Shown here piece after piece: positions 15,048-23,454 of a stretch of 43,272 bases of DNA (positions are counted from its first letter, which is position 1; each line of letters starts with the position of its first letter). The notes under the pieces were generated by a model. The model was not told the DNA's origin. It saw only the letters and a list, made by a program, of their open reading frames with translations, and did no database searches. A program made the position numbers and the translations under genes. Source of the DNA: Oscillospiraceae bacterium (GTDB lineage: Bacteria; Bacillota; Clostridia; Oscillospirales; Oscillospiraceae); the NCBI GenBank assembly GCA_902775985.1, contig CACYOR010000005.1, forward strand, positions 1 through 43,272. The letters run 5' to 3'.

Positions 15048-17684
15048 ATGGAAAAATACGGACTGAACCAACTGCGGGAGATGTTTCTCTCGTTCTTTGA
15101 GAGCAAGGGCCATCTGCGCCTGCCCAGCTTCTCGCTGATCCCCCAGGACGATGCGAGCCTTCTGCTCATTAACTCCGGCATGGCGCCCATGAAGCCCTAT
15201 TTCAAGGGCGAGAAGGAGCCCCCGCGCCACAGGGTCTGCACCTGCCAGAAGTGCATCCGTACCGGCGATATCGAGAACATCGGCAAGACCGACCGCCACG
15301 GCACCTATTTTGAGATGCTGGGCAACTTCTCCTTTGGCGACTACTTTAAGCACGAGGCCATCGCCTGGAGCTGGGAGTTCCTGACCTCGCCCGAGTGGGT
15401 GGGCCTGGATCCCGACCGGCTCTATCCCTCCGTCTATGTGGACGACGATGAGGCCTGGGAGATCTGGAACAAGGAGATCGGCATCGCCCCGGAGCGCATC
15501 TTCCGCTTCGGCAAGGAGGACAACTTCTGGGAGCATGGCGCCGGTCCCTGCGGCCCCTGCTCCGAGATCTATTATGACCGCGGCGAGAAGTACGGCTGCG
15601 GCAAGCCGACCTGTACGGTGGGCTGCGACTGCGACCGCTATATCGAGGTGTGGAACAACGTCTTCTCCCAGTTTGACAACGACGGCCAGAACCACTATAC
15701 CGAACTCAAGCAGAAGAACATCGACACCGGCATGGGCCTGGAGCGCCTGGCCGTTGTCTGCCAGGATGTGCAGTCCCTCTTCGATGTGGACACGGTCATG
15801 AACATCACCCACAAGGTGAGCGAGCTGACCGGCGCCTACTACGGCAAGAGCCATAAGATGGACGTGTCCCTGCGCGTCATCACCGACCATATCCGCAGCG
15901 GCGTCTTCATGATCTGCGACGGCGTTCTGCCCTCCAACGAGGGCCGCGGCTACGTGCTGCGCCGCCTGCTGCGCCGCGCCGCCCGCCATGGCAAGCTCCT
16001 GGGCGTGAACGAGCCCTTCCTCTACAAGGTCGTGGAGACCGTTGTGCAGGAGAACGAGTGCCAGTATCCCGAGCTGCGGGAGAAGATGGCCTACATCGTG
16101 CGCGTCATCAAGACCGAGGAGGAGAACTTCGCCAAGACCATCGACGCCGGCATGAAGATTTTTGCCGATCTGCTGGCTGAGCACAAGGCGAAAGGGGAGA
16201 GCACCTTCTCCGGCGCCGACGCCTTCAAGCTCTATGACACCTACGGCTTCCCCGTGGATCTGACCGTGGAGATGTGTGCCGACGAGGGCATGGGTGTGGA
16301 CGAGGCCGGCTTCAAGCAGCTCATGGAGGAGCAGCGTGTGCGCGCCCGCAAGGCCCGCGAGGCCCTGGGCGATCTGGGCTGGGCCGGCATCGAGTTCGGC
16401 AAGGACATGCCCGAGACCGAATTTGTGGGCTATGACAATGCCTCCTGCGAGGCGAAGGTCCTGGCCATCGTGGCCGACGGCGAGTTCCGGGAGGAGATCC
16501 CCGCCGGGACCGAGGCCATCGTCGTACTGGACAAGACCGTTCTCTACGCCGAGATGGGCGGCCAGGTGGGTGACCACGGCACGCTGAGCATCGGCGAGAC
16601 CCGTTTCGAGGTCAACAACGTCCTGAAAAACAAGGGCGGCAAGTTCATGCACTACGGCAAGCTCCTCTCCGGGGACCTGAAGCTGGGCGACACGGTCACT
16701 GCCGTCTATGACGAGACCCGCCGCGCCGCCATCCGGCGTGCCCACAGCGCCACCCATCTGCTGCAAAAGGCCCTGCGCGACGTGCTGGGCGATCATGTGC
16801 ATCAGGCCGGATCTCTGGTGGAGCCGGACTTCCTGCGCTTTGACTTTACCCATTTCTCCGCCGTCACGGCCGAGGAGCTGCAGAAGGTGGAGAACGCGGT
16901 CAACGAGGCCATTCTGAAGGGCCTGCCCGTTGAGACAAAGGAAATGCCCATCGACGAGGCCCGCAAGGCCGGCGCCACCGCCCTCTTTGGAGAAAAATAC
17001 GGCGATATCGTGCGCGTGGTGAACATGGGCGGCTACAGTGTGGAGCTCTGCGGCGGCACCCATTTGGACAACACCGCCAAGGCCGGTGCCTTCCACATCA
17101 GCTCTGAGGGCTCTGTGGCCTCCGGCGTGCGCCGTATCGAGGCGACCACCGGCCTGCGCACCCTGCAGGAGCTGAGCGACACGCTGCGCATGGTCAATAC
17201 CCTGGCGGCCGGCTACAAGGCCAGTCCCGCCGACCTGCCCGCCCGTCTGGAGCAGCAGGCCAACGAGCTCAAGGAGGCCAAGCGCGTCATTGAGCAGTAC
17301 AAGGCCAAGGAATCCGCCGGCGGCGCCGACGCCATGCTGAAAAACGCGGTGGAAGTGGGCGGACTGCATGTGGTCACCTGCAGCCAGACCGACTGCGACG
17401 CGGCAAAGCTGCGGCAGATCGGTGATGTGCTGCGGGATAAGGACAGCGCGGTGGTCGCGGTCGTGGCCGCGGTCAACGGGGAGAAGATCACCTTCCAGTG
17501 CGTCTGCGGAAAGGACGCCGTGGCCAAGGGCGTCAAGGCCGGCGATATCATCCGCGCCATCACCGCCATCGCCGGCGGCAAGGGCGGCGGCAAGCCGGAC
17601 TCCGCCATGGGCGGCGGCAACGACGTGAGCAAGCTGGACGAGGCCCTGGCCGCGGTCAAGGGTCTGGTCGCGGAGAAAGTCTGA
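15048..17684 (+). CDS. alaS: Alanyl-tRNA synthetase
   Basis: An 878-residue protein of normal length. The class II catalytic core shows LRLPSFSLIP, NSGMAPMKPYF, and CQKCIRTGDIENIGKTDRHGTYFEMLGNFS across motif 2, and NEGRGYVLRRLLRRAARHG in motif 3. The editing domain has the zinc set: RRAHSATHLLQKALR (HxxxH) and ELCGGTHLDNT (Cys and His). The C-Ala region ends with GGKGGGKPDSAMGGG, the usual glycine-rich DHHA1 end. It charges tRNA-Ala and hydrolyses mischarged Ser- and Gly-tRNA-Ala. It is expressed through the T-box. The HIT gene follows after 27 bases. Confidence 0.98.
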   Translation: MEKYGLNQLREMFLSFFESKGHLRLPSFSLIPQDDASLLLINSGMAPMKPYFKGEKEPPRHRVCTCQKCIRTGDIENIGKTDRHGTYFEMLGNFSFGDYFKHEAIAWSWEFLTSPEWVGLDPDRLYPSVYVDDDEAWEIWNKEIGIAPERIFRFGKEDNFWEHGAGPCGPCSEIYYDRGEKYGCGKPTCTVGCDCDRYIEVWNNVFSQFDNDGQNHYTELKQKNIDTGMGLERLAVVCQDVQSLFDVDTVMNITHKVSELTGAYYGKSHKMDVSLRVITDHIRSGVFMICDGVLPSNEGRGYVLRRLLRRAARHGKLLGVNEPFLYKVVETVVQENECQYPELREKMAYIVRVIKTEEENFAKTIDAGMKIFADLLAEHKAKGESTFSGADAFKLYDTYGFPVDLTVEMCADEGMGVDEAGFKQLMEEQRVRARKAREALGDLGWAGIEFGKDMPETEFVGYDNASCEAKVLAIVADGEFREEIPAGTEAIVVLDKTVLYAEMGGQVGDHGTLSIGETRFEVNNVLKNKGGKFMHYGKLLSGDLKLGDTVTAVYDETRRAAIRRAHSATHLLQKALRDVLGDHVHQAGSLVEPDFLRFDFTHFSAVTAEELQKVENAVNEAILKGLPVETKEMPIDEARKAGATALFGEKYGDIVRVVNMGGYSVELCGGTHLDNTAKAGAFHISSEGSVASGVRRIEATTGLRTLQELSDTLRMVNTLAAGYKASPADLPARLEQQANELKEAKRVIEQYKAKESAGGADAMLKNAVEVGGLHVVTCSQTDCDAAKLRQIGDVLRDKDSAVVAVVAAVNGEKITFQCVCGKDAVAKGVKAGDIIRAITAIAGGKGGGKPDSAMGGGNDVSKLDEALAAVKGLVAEKV

Positions 17685-17711
17685 TTGAATTTCAACAAGG
17701 AGGAAAACGCC

Positions 17712-18059
17712 ATGAAAGACGAAAGCTGCCTGTTTTGCAAGATCCTGGCGGGGGAGATCCCCAGCGCGAAGGTATACGAAGACGAATATGTCTTTGCCTT
17801 CCGGGACATCAATCCCCAGGCCCCGGTCCATGTTCTGGTTGTCCCGAAAGAGCACATCCCCTGCGCCGACGCCATCGATGAGAGCAACTCCCTGTATGTG
17901 GCCAAGTGCTTTGAGGCCATCGCCAAGATCGCCAAAGCGGAGGGCCTGGAGACGGGCTACCGCGTCATCAACAACTGCGGCGAGGACGGCGGCCAGAGTG
18001 TCCAGCACCTGCACTTCCACCTGATCGGCGGCGTCAAGCTGTCGGAGAAAATCATCTGA
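17712..18059 (+). CDS. HIT-family nucleotide-binding hydrolase (HINT-like)
   Basis: A 115-residue protein beginning ESCLFCKILAGEIPSAKVYED, the standard HINT opening, with PVHVLVVPKEHI in the middle and QSVQHLHFHLIGG, which contains the histidine triad HxHxH. HINT proteins hydrolyse AMP from aminoacyl- or lysyl-adenylates and phosphoramidates. The ATG is preceded by AAGGAGGAA and was preferred over an in-frame upstream non-ATG codon at 17685. It follows alaS by 27 bases and may be co-transcribed, which fits a role in clearing adenylates made by tRNA synthetases (inference). Confidence 0.93.
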   Translation: MKDESCLFCKILAGEIPSAKVYEDEYVFAFRDINPQAPVHVLVVPKEHIPCADAIDESNSLYVAKCFEAIAKIAKAEGLETGYRVINNCGEDGGQSVQHLHFHLIGGVKLSEKII

Positions 18060-18067
18060 TCAATCAG

Positions 18068-18102
18068 AAAAACAGCCTCGGAGCGATCTGAGGCTGTTTT
18101 TT
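18068..18102 (+). terminator. Intrinsic terminator after HIT gene
   Basis: AAAAACAGCCTC (18068-18079) pairs with GAGGCTGTTTTT (18090-18101) around GGAGCGATCT. The T tract is long, so it is strong rightward, and the A tract makes it usable leftward as well. Confidence 0.9.
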
Positions 18103-18115
18103 GCGGAGGAGAGAC

Positions 18116-18931
18116 ATGCGGAAGCTTGCCATTATGGGCCTGTCCTTTTCCGGGGCGATCCTGCTTGCCTGTTATCTGCTGCCGGGAAACTGGCTGCCCA
18201 CCGCGGCGCTTATCTGCGTCGGGGCGGGCGTAGCGCTGCTTTTGCTGCGCCGAAACTGGCTGCGCGGCTTCGCCCTCGCGGCCCTGAGCTGTGCTGTGGG
18301 CCTGGGCTGCTTTGCGCTTCACGCCCGCGTCACCGCGCTGCCGGCGCGGCAGCTGGACGGACAGACCCGGACGATCCGTGCCCAATTGCTGCGCTATCCC
18401 GAGGATTACGGCCGCTATGTCCAGGCGGAGATCCGGCTGAGTACCGAAGGCCTCCCGGAACTGCATGCATTCCTCTATGACAACAGCGGCACGCTCCGCG
18501 GCGCCGAGCCGGGACAGTGGCTGGAGACGGAGGTGAAGCTTGCCCGCGCCGACCGCAAATACGGCGAGAGCTACCGGGCCAATGCAGCGCGGAACATCTA
18601 CCTGCTGGCCACGGCAAAAGGAGAGATGAGCTTCGGCGTGCGGGAAAAAGGCCCGCGCTTCTGGCCGACGGAGCTGAACCATCATCTGGTCGGCCTTGTG
18701 CGGAAACTCTTTCCCAGGGACACAGCGGCTTTCATGCGCTCCCTGCTCCTGGGCGATAAGACGGAACTCTATCAGGATACGGAGCAGGAACTGGCCATGA
18801 GCCGTGCGGGGCTGATGCATGTGGTGGCGGTCTCGGGCGTTCAGTATCTATTCTTCGGCTTTTACAGAATCGCCAGAAAGCCCGTAAACTCGGGCTTTTT
18901 TTGCACCCGACCCTCCGAATGTAGAGAATAA
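18116..18931 (+). pseudogene. comEC: 5' part of comEC, cut by the mobile element
   Basis: The first 241 residues match the N-terminal part of the ComEC/Rec2 competence channel: two or three early membrane helices, the DUF4131-like beta domain, then FPRDTAAFMRSLLLGDKTEL and AMSRAGLMHVVAVSG, the conserved lead-in to the Competence domain that normally continues with M-H. After G241 (base 18838) the reading changes to VQYLFFGFYRI and a basic tail unrelated to ComEC, and ends at 18931. A complete ComEC has about 700-800 residues, so the membrane channel and the metallo-hydrolase part are missing here and probably lie behind the right end of the element. The ATG at 18116 has a GGAGGAG site. The truncated product cannot take up DNA. 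Confidence 0.88.
18878..18903 (+). terminator. Terminator at the left edge of the element
   Basis: AAGCCCG (18879-18884 with flanking A) pairs with CGGGCTT around TAAACT, followed by seven or more T. It lies inside the out-of-frame tail of the cut comEC and would stop transcription coming from the chromosome before the cargo operon. Confidence 0.8.
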
Positions 18932-18984
18932 TTTCGCTTCACTTAACTAAAGTTTTATTTAATAATGCAGAAATGGCCTGTATT

Positions 18985-19001
18985 TTTACCCCGGGGGTAA
19001 A
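18985..19001. repeat. 17-base perfect palindrome with an extra half-site copy
   Basis: TTTACCCC and GGGGTAAA flank a single central G. The half-site GGGGTAAAC occurs again at 19025-19033 in the same orientation. Position near the element edge suggests binding by a recombinase, directionality factor or regulator. Confidence 0.6.
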
Positions 19002-19045
19002 CTTTTCAGGCAAGCTCCGAGGGTGGGGTAAACATGATAAGTGTA

Positions 19046-19088
19046 GCAGATCGGAACGGCTTAAATAGCCTGTCTGGTCTGCCGCTTT
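19046..19088 (+). terminator. Hairpin with T tract upstream of the cargo promoter
   Basis: GCAGATC (19046-19052) pairs with GGTCTGC (19076-19082), one G-T pair included, around a smaller GGCT/AGCC stem; five T follow. It would shield the cargo operon from transcription entering from the left. Confidence 0.5.
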
Positions 19089-19136
19089 TTGTGCCTAGAT
19101 CCAAAGGCAAAAAAACTCGATTTAGCTAAGATATAC

Positions 19137-19165
19137 GTGACAAGTCTAGGGTTTTCGTATATAAT
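19137..19165 (+). promoter_or_regulatory. Promoter of the AT-rich cargo operon
   Basis: GTGACA (19137-19142), a 17-base spacer and a perfect TATAAT (19160-19165). The first gene starts 163 bases further, so the transcript has a long 5' leader. Confidence 0.7.
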
Positions 19166-19327
19166 ATAAATTCGAACGAATGCACTCAGACATTAGTTTT
19201 TGTTACAAACGAATTCACCAGATCGACGAATAAATACGTAGACTTTCTATTGTCAACCGCATTTGTACAAACAGTTAGTTGTGGCGCATTTATTGTTTTG
19301 CCACTCCGGATGTAGACGAGAGTAAAC

Positions 19328-20503
19328 ATGAAAATTGCCATTTTAGATGCAGATTTGATAGGGCGTCAAAAGCACCGTTTTCCTAATCTCGTTTGTGAGA
19401 AGATTTCGGCCTACTGGAAAGAAAAAGGGGCTGAAGTTGTACTTAAGCTCGATTATGAAAACTTGGATGATTACGACCAAGTATATATATCTAAAGTTTT
19501 TACAGATACTCCTGTGCCAGAAGGATTATGTGAAACGGATCGTATTCACATAGGAGGAACCGGCTTCTATTTTGACAAGGCCCCAAATCTGCCTGATGAA
19601 ATAGAGCATCATATGCCGGATTATGATTTATACAATGAGTGGATTGAAAGTGAGGTTTCTAAAGCAGAAAAAGTAGCAATAGCAGAAAAAAGGGCCTTTA
19701 ATAGAGATAACTTTTTGCTGCAATTTAAAGAATATACGGATTACAGCATCGGATTTATGACTAGAGGCTGCTTCCGGAAATGTCCGTTCTGTGTAAATCA
19801 GAAATATGATCATGTTTTCAGGCACAGTCCCCTCGAAGAGTTTTATGATCCAAAACGAAAAAAGATATGCCTTCTCGATGATAATGTGCTCGGCTGTGGA
19901 CAATGGCGCTCTATCTTGGAAGAGTTGATAGCAACAGGCCGTCCATTCAAATTTAAACAAGGCATGGATGAGAGACTTTTGACAGATGAAAAGTGCCACA
20001 TGCTTTTTACTGCTAATTACGATGGTGACTATACCTTCGCGTTTGATAATATCTCTGACTATGACTTGATCCACAAAAAGCTTCATTTGATCAGAAAGTA
20101 TACAAATGTGACATGCCTAAAATTTTATGTGCTGGTCGCATTTGAAAGCACCGATGCTGATGATATCGAAAACGCATTTAAGAGAATTGAATTGTTAATG
20201 CGATATCGATGCCTCCCGTATCTGATGCGTTATCAGAATAAAAATGATACCCCTTGGAAGCGTTCAGAGTATCGCGAAATGTATATCACAATGGCAAGGT
20301 GGTGCAATCAGCCAAGTTTTTATAAGAAAATGACTTTCAGGGAGTTCTGCCTTGCTAACCAAGATCGAATTAAGACAGAAGGAAAGCTTTGCACGGCAAT
20401 GAGAGCAATGACCAGCTTTGAAGAAAAGCATCCCGAGATAGCGCAAAGATATTTTGACCTAAGGTTTCCGAAAAAAGTTGAGGATAATTGGGTGGAGAAA
20501 TGA
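19328..20503 (+). CDS. Radical SAM protein, first gene of the putative defence operon
   Basis: A 391-residue protein. RGCFRKCPFC places C148, C152 and C155 in the CxxxCxxC pattern that binds the 4Fe-4S cluster of radical SAM enzymes. The first 110 residues (MKIAILDADLIG, then alternating strands and YDQVYISKVF) look like the Rossmann-type domain of B12-binding or MiaB-like radical SAM proteins, but no DxHxxG cobalamin motif is visible. Downstream KICLLDDNVLG and FKFKQGMDERLL are typical barrel strands. The substrate is unknown; nucleic acid is a possibility given the helicase and ATPase encoded next. The ATG has only a weak ribosome site (GAG). The stop overlaps the next ATG. Codon use is AT-rich, unlike the flanking genes. 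Confidence 0.8.
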   Translation: MKIAILDADLIGRQKHRFPNLVCEKISAYWKEKGAEVVLKLDYENLDDYDQVYISKVFTDTPVPEGLCETDRIHIGGTGFYFDKAPNLPDEIEHHMPDYDLYNEWIESEVSKAEKVAIAEKRAFNRDNFLLQFKEYTDYSIGFMTRGCFRKCPFCVNQKYDHVFRHSPLEEFYDPKRKKICLLDDNVLGCGQWRSILEELIATGRPFKFKQGMDERLLTDEKCHMLFTANYDGDYTFAFDNISDYDLIHKKLHLIRKYTNVTCLKFYVLVAFESTDADDIENAFKRIELLMRYRCLPYLMRYQNKNDTPWKRSEYREMYITMARWCNQPSFYKKMTFREFCLANQDRIKTEGKLCTAMRAMTSFEEKHPEIAQRYFDLRFPKKVEDNWVEK

Positions 20504-21195
20504 GCTTTTATAGTGAGTGGCTGACTGATTACGACAGCAGAAGCTGTAACAGTTATATAATTCAGTTTCTGAAAAAAGAGCCTCAAACAACTGCAGCATT
20601 GCTCAATGGCAGCAATGAGGATCTGGAGTCTGCATTTTCTGTTTTAAATCGCGTACCACTTAAAGCATTTTTAGATGTGATTCTTACACTTCGTCTTGAT
20701 CGAACTATGAAGACCTCAGAGGTACTCCAGTATAGTTCTTTTTATGACGGAGCAAATCGAATCCCTGAGCTGCTGGAGTTCTTTCCTAACGGTGAGAGCT
20801 TTGTGAACTTGGGATATCAACTTGTTGGCGCTTCAAATGAGGCTGCAAATCGGAAATATGGTGAAAACCATTCAAGACTTGCTGAAACACTCAACCTTGT
20901 CAGTATATCGGAGTCCAAGCCCCGCTATGCAAAGAATACAGCTTGGGGACGATATTTGGTGCAGTTTTCTTTTGAGGAAAAACAAGAGCTCTTTAAGAGA
21001 TTTCTTCTTCGTGAATACTATCTTCAGGTTATATTGCAACAAGCATTTCAGGGCCCTGTATCGTACTTTAAGACGGTTTCTTTTTTGGCGGAATCAACAG
21101 CAACACGGCGTAGATCCAATACACATCACGTCTTAAATTTCATTCTTGCTGGTACCGATTGGGAACGCTATTTAGAAAACATCGAATGGAACTAA
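20500..21195 (+). CDS. Unknown protein of the cargo operon (231 residues)
   Basis: I do not recognise this protein. From the ATG at 20500 it has 231 residues, is soluble, and seems mostly helical, with many Phe/Leu/Tyr at helix spacing (SFYSEWLTDYDSRSC at the start, VLQYSSFYDGANRI in the middle, RFLLREYYLQVILQQAF near the end). No Cys cluster, P-loop or catalytic signature is visible. It overlaps the radical SAM stop as ATGA with a GGTGGAG site, so its synthesis is coupled to that protein and it may be a partner or substrate-binding subunit (inference). The helicase gene starts 17 bases later. Confidence 0.75.
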   Translation: MSFYSEWLTDYDSRSCNSYIIQFLKKEPQTTAALLNGSNEDLESAFSVLNRVPLKAFLDVILTLRLDRTMKTSEVLQYSSFYDGANRIPELLEFFPNGESFVNLGYQLVGASNEAANRKYGENHSRLAETLNLVSISESKPRYAKNTAWGRYLVQFSFEEKQELFKRFLLREYYLQVILQQAFQGPVSYFKTVSFLAESTATRRRSNTHHVLNFILAGTDWERYLENIEWN

Positions 21196-21212
21196 TATTC
21201 AGGTGAATCAAT

Positions 21213-23285
21213 ATGGCATTACGAGATCTGAAACTTGAAACAAGCTATGAATCTGATGAGAGCAGGGGACAGTTACTTGACAGCTTTTATATCCCTGTAC
21301 TCGAATGCGCCAATAGATATTATAGAATAGCCGGTTTTTTCAGCTCGTCGAGTCTGATTGTAGCGGCAAAAGGCATAGCAGGCTTGATACATAATGGTGG
21401 CAAAATGTATTTACTTGTATCGCCGGAGCTGTCAGATGAGGACTATAAGACAATCGTTGAACATGATCAAATCACAGCAAGCAATAAAATGTTTGACGAT
21501 TTAGATTTTGATTCTCTACCACATGAAAACATCCAAGCTCTCGCCTGGCTTCTTGATGCGGGGCGCCTCGATATAAAAATTGTGGTCGGTTTAAAGTCTA
21601 AGAATAGCCTGTTCCATCAGAAAGTCGGAATTGTTTTTGATAGTAATGGTGATGTCCTCTCGTTTTCTGGGTCAATTAATGAATCTGCGCAAGCATGGAT
21701 CAATAACATAGAAGAGTTTAAAGTTTTTCGTTCATGGGAACCAGGTCAGATAGATTACCTTCAGTCTGACCTAAATAAGTTCTTGTCATACTGGAAGGGT
21801 GAGCGGCCTAACGTTGCACATGTTTATGATATCCCTGAAGCCATAAGAGAAAAAATAATTCGCGTGCGACCGAGAGATATTGGTGATCTCCAAATAATGC
21901 GAAGATACAGAAGGGATAGCAAGGCAAAAGAAAACTTGTTGTCCTTATATCCTCATCAGAAGGAAGCCGTAAAGAGATGGATCAGCAATAACCATTCACT
22001 GTTAATGGAAATGGCAACTGGGACAGGTAAAACCCGAACAGCGATTGGTTGTGTGGCTGAGATGCTAAAAACAGGAGAGAAGCTCTGTATTATAATTGCG
22101 ACTCCACAGCTTACACTGACTCAACAGTGGGAGAAGGATATTATTGAACTTAATGTAAGCGTTGATAAAAGAATTACTGTACCTGGCTCATTTACGAGTG
22201 CGCAATGGAAGAAGCAGATGGAGCTCCTGCTTCTTGATATGAGCGATGACAAAATCAATACCGCGATCATCTTTACTACCCATACTACGGCATCAACAGA
22301 CCGATTTATTGATATTATTAGGAGAAATAAGTATACAACAAAAATACTATTTATTTGTGACGAAGTACATGCGATAGGTTCTGCTCAGCAAAGGAAGGCA
22401 ATGTTGCCTGAATATGATTATCGAATCGGATTAAGCGCTACTCCTGAACGGATGTTTGATGATGGAGGGACTCATCTGATCCGCTCCTATTTTGGAAACG
22501 ATTCATTTGAGTTTACCATTGCAGATGCTTTACACACGATTAATCCTGACACAAAGCAGCCGTTCCTTAATCAGTTTTACTATTTCCCTATCTTCGTGCA
22601 GCTTACACCGGCTGAAACAAAAAAATATGCGAACTATACTCGTCAAATCGCAAGGCTTCTGCAACAGGAAGAGATTGATGAAGAAGAGTTACAGCGTTTA
22701 TATGATAGACGGGCTGAAATAGGGAAAAACGCAGAAAATAAATACGAGGCTTTTAGTCAATTGCTGGACAGGATGGATCCTCCTGAAATACATGATACAA
22801 TAGTATTTGTGTCTGATCAGCAAATAACTCGATGCTTTGATATAATGAGTGAAAAGAGAATTCGCCGCGCTAAAATCACAGAAAGTGAATCAGCAAATAA
22901 AATCGTGAATGAAGAGGGAGAATCAGAGCGGCAAGAAATCATTTCTCAGTTTAAGCGTCGGGATTTGCAAGTACTTGTTGGTATTAAGTGTTTGGATGAG
23001 GGAATTGATATTAAAAATGCCCGAGTCGCGATCCTAATGGCTAACAGCACTAATCCTCGCGAATACGTTCAAAGAGTCGGACGTGTTATTCGCACCCAGC
23101 CCGGAAAAGGGCCTTCGGAAATATATGATTTAATAATCACTCCAGCCAAAGGAGCATCCTCCGGAATGGGTATTTTGGAGAAAGAATCACGCAGAGCACA
23201 ACAAATTGCAATTAATGCACTTAATTATGATGAAGTAAGAAGTGCATTTGAAGAAAGAGGTGTAATCCTGGATGCCGATCAGTAA
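21213..23285 (+). CDS. Phospholipase-D-like domain fused to SF2 (DEVH) helicase
   Basis: A 690-residue protein. Residues 20-175 form a PLD-like domain: YRIAGFFSSSSLIVAAKG, then SLFHQKVGIVFD with H135 and K137 and FSGSINES at about 152-158, a single HKD-type site as in phage-defence nucleases and DNA-binding PLD domains. The helicase part has LYPHQKEAVKRW (Q-like), EMATGTGKTRTA (Walker A, about 267-276), ICDEVHAIGS (motif II, DEVH 383-386), GLSATPERM (III), IKCLDEGIDIKNARVAIL (V) and YVQRVGRVIRTQPGKG (VI). It should use ATP to move on nucleic acid; the PLD part may cut DNA or only bind it. Such fusions occur in several restriction-like systems. Its end overlaps the next small gene by 14 bases. 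Confidence 0.9.
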   Translation: MALRDLKLETSYESDESRGQLLDSFYIPVLECANRYYRIAGFFSSSSLIVAAKGIAGLIHNGGKMYLLVSPELSDEDYKTIVEHDQITASNKMFDDLDFDSLPHENIQALAWLLDAGRLDIKIVVGLKSKNSLFHQKVGIVFDSNGDVLSFSGSINESAQAWINNIEEFKVFRSWEPGQIDYLQSDLNKFLSYWKGERPNVAHVYDIPEAIREKIIRVRPRDIGDLQIMRRYRRDSKAKENLLSLYPHQKEAVKRWISNNHSLLMEMATGTGKTRTAIGCVAEMLKTGEKLCIIIATPQLTLTQQWEKDIIELNVSVDKRITVPGSFTSAQWKKQMELLLLDMSDDKINTAIIFTTHTTASTDRFIDIIRRNKYTTKILFICDEVHAIGSAQQRKAMLPEYDYRIGLSATPERMFDDGGTHLIRSYFGNDSFEFTIADALHTINPDTKQPFLNQFYYFPIFVQLTPAETKKYANYTRQIARLLQQEEIDEEELQRLYDRRAEIGKNAENKYEAFSQLLDRMDPPEIHDTIVFVSDQQITRCFDIMSEKRIRRAKITESESANKIVNEEGESERQEIISQFKRRDLQVLVGIKCLDEGIDIKNARVAILMANSTNPREYVQRVGRVIRTQPGKGPSEIYDLIITPAKGASSGMGILEKESRRAQQIAINALNYDEVRSAFEERGVILDADQ

Positions 23286-23454
23286 AAAGATAGTAAAAGA
23301 AATTGAAAAGCTTGATGCATCTGAAAAGGAAAAAAAGCTTTTGCAGACAATTCTTGAACTAGAAGACGGGGGATTAAGGAATTACACCGTTCCATATGAA
23401 AGAGAGATAAACAACTTCATCAATGAAACGAAGGATGGAGGCGATCGCTCTTGA
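23272..23454 (+). CDS. Small charged protein between helicase and ATPase (60 residues)
   Basis: A 60-residue lysine- and glutamate-rich protein, predicted mostly helical (KKIVKEIEKLDASEKEKKLL). The ATG lies inside the helicase gene (14-base overlap) and its TGA overlaps the TTG start of the ATPase gene. Such tight packing makes it a real gene rather than chance. I do not recognise a family; a small subunit or an adaptor of the ATPase is possible. Confidence 0.65.
   Translation: MPISKKIVKEIEKLDASEKEKKLLQTILELEDGGLRNYTVPYEREINNFINETKDGGDRS

Larger units (their letters stand above)
18932..19327. other. Non-coding left-end region of the element
   Basis: No credible gene lies in these 396 bases. 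They hold a 17-base palindrome (18985-19001), a second GGGGTAAAC copy (19025-19033), a hairpin with T tract (19046-19088), the cargo promoter (19137-19165) and an AT-rich leader of about 155 bases without obvious structure. If the element uses a serine recombinase, its attachment-site arms should lie near the left edge of this region. Confidence 0.6.

Noticed and set aside
15009-18020. 1003-codon open frame opposite alaS and the HIT gene
   Set aside because: Antisense shadow of two well-identified genes with Gly/His/Val/Leu-rich nonsense composition.
19328-20503. Prokaryotic viperin
   Set aside because: The CxxxCxxC alone is shared by all radical SAM enzymes; the N-terminal Rossmann-like domain and operon partners are not typical of viperins.
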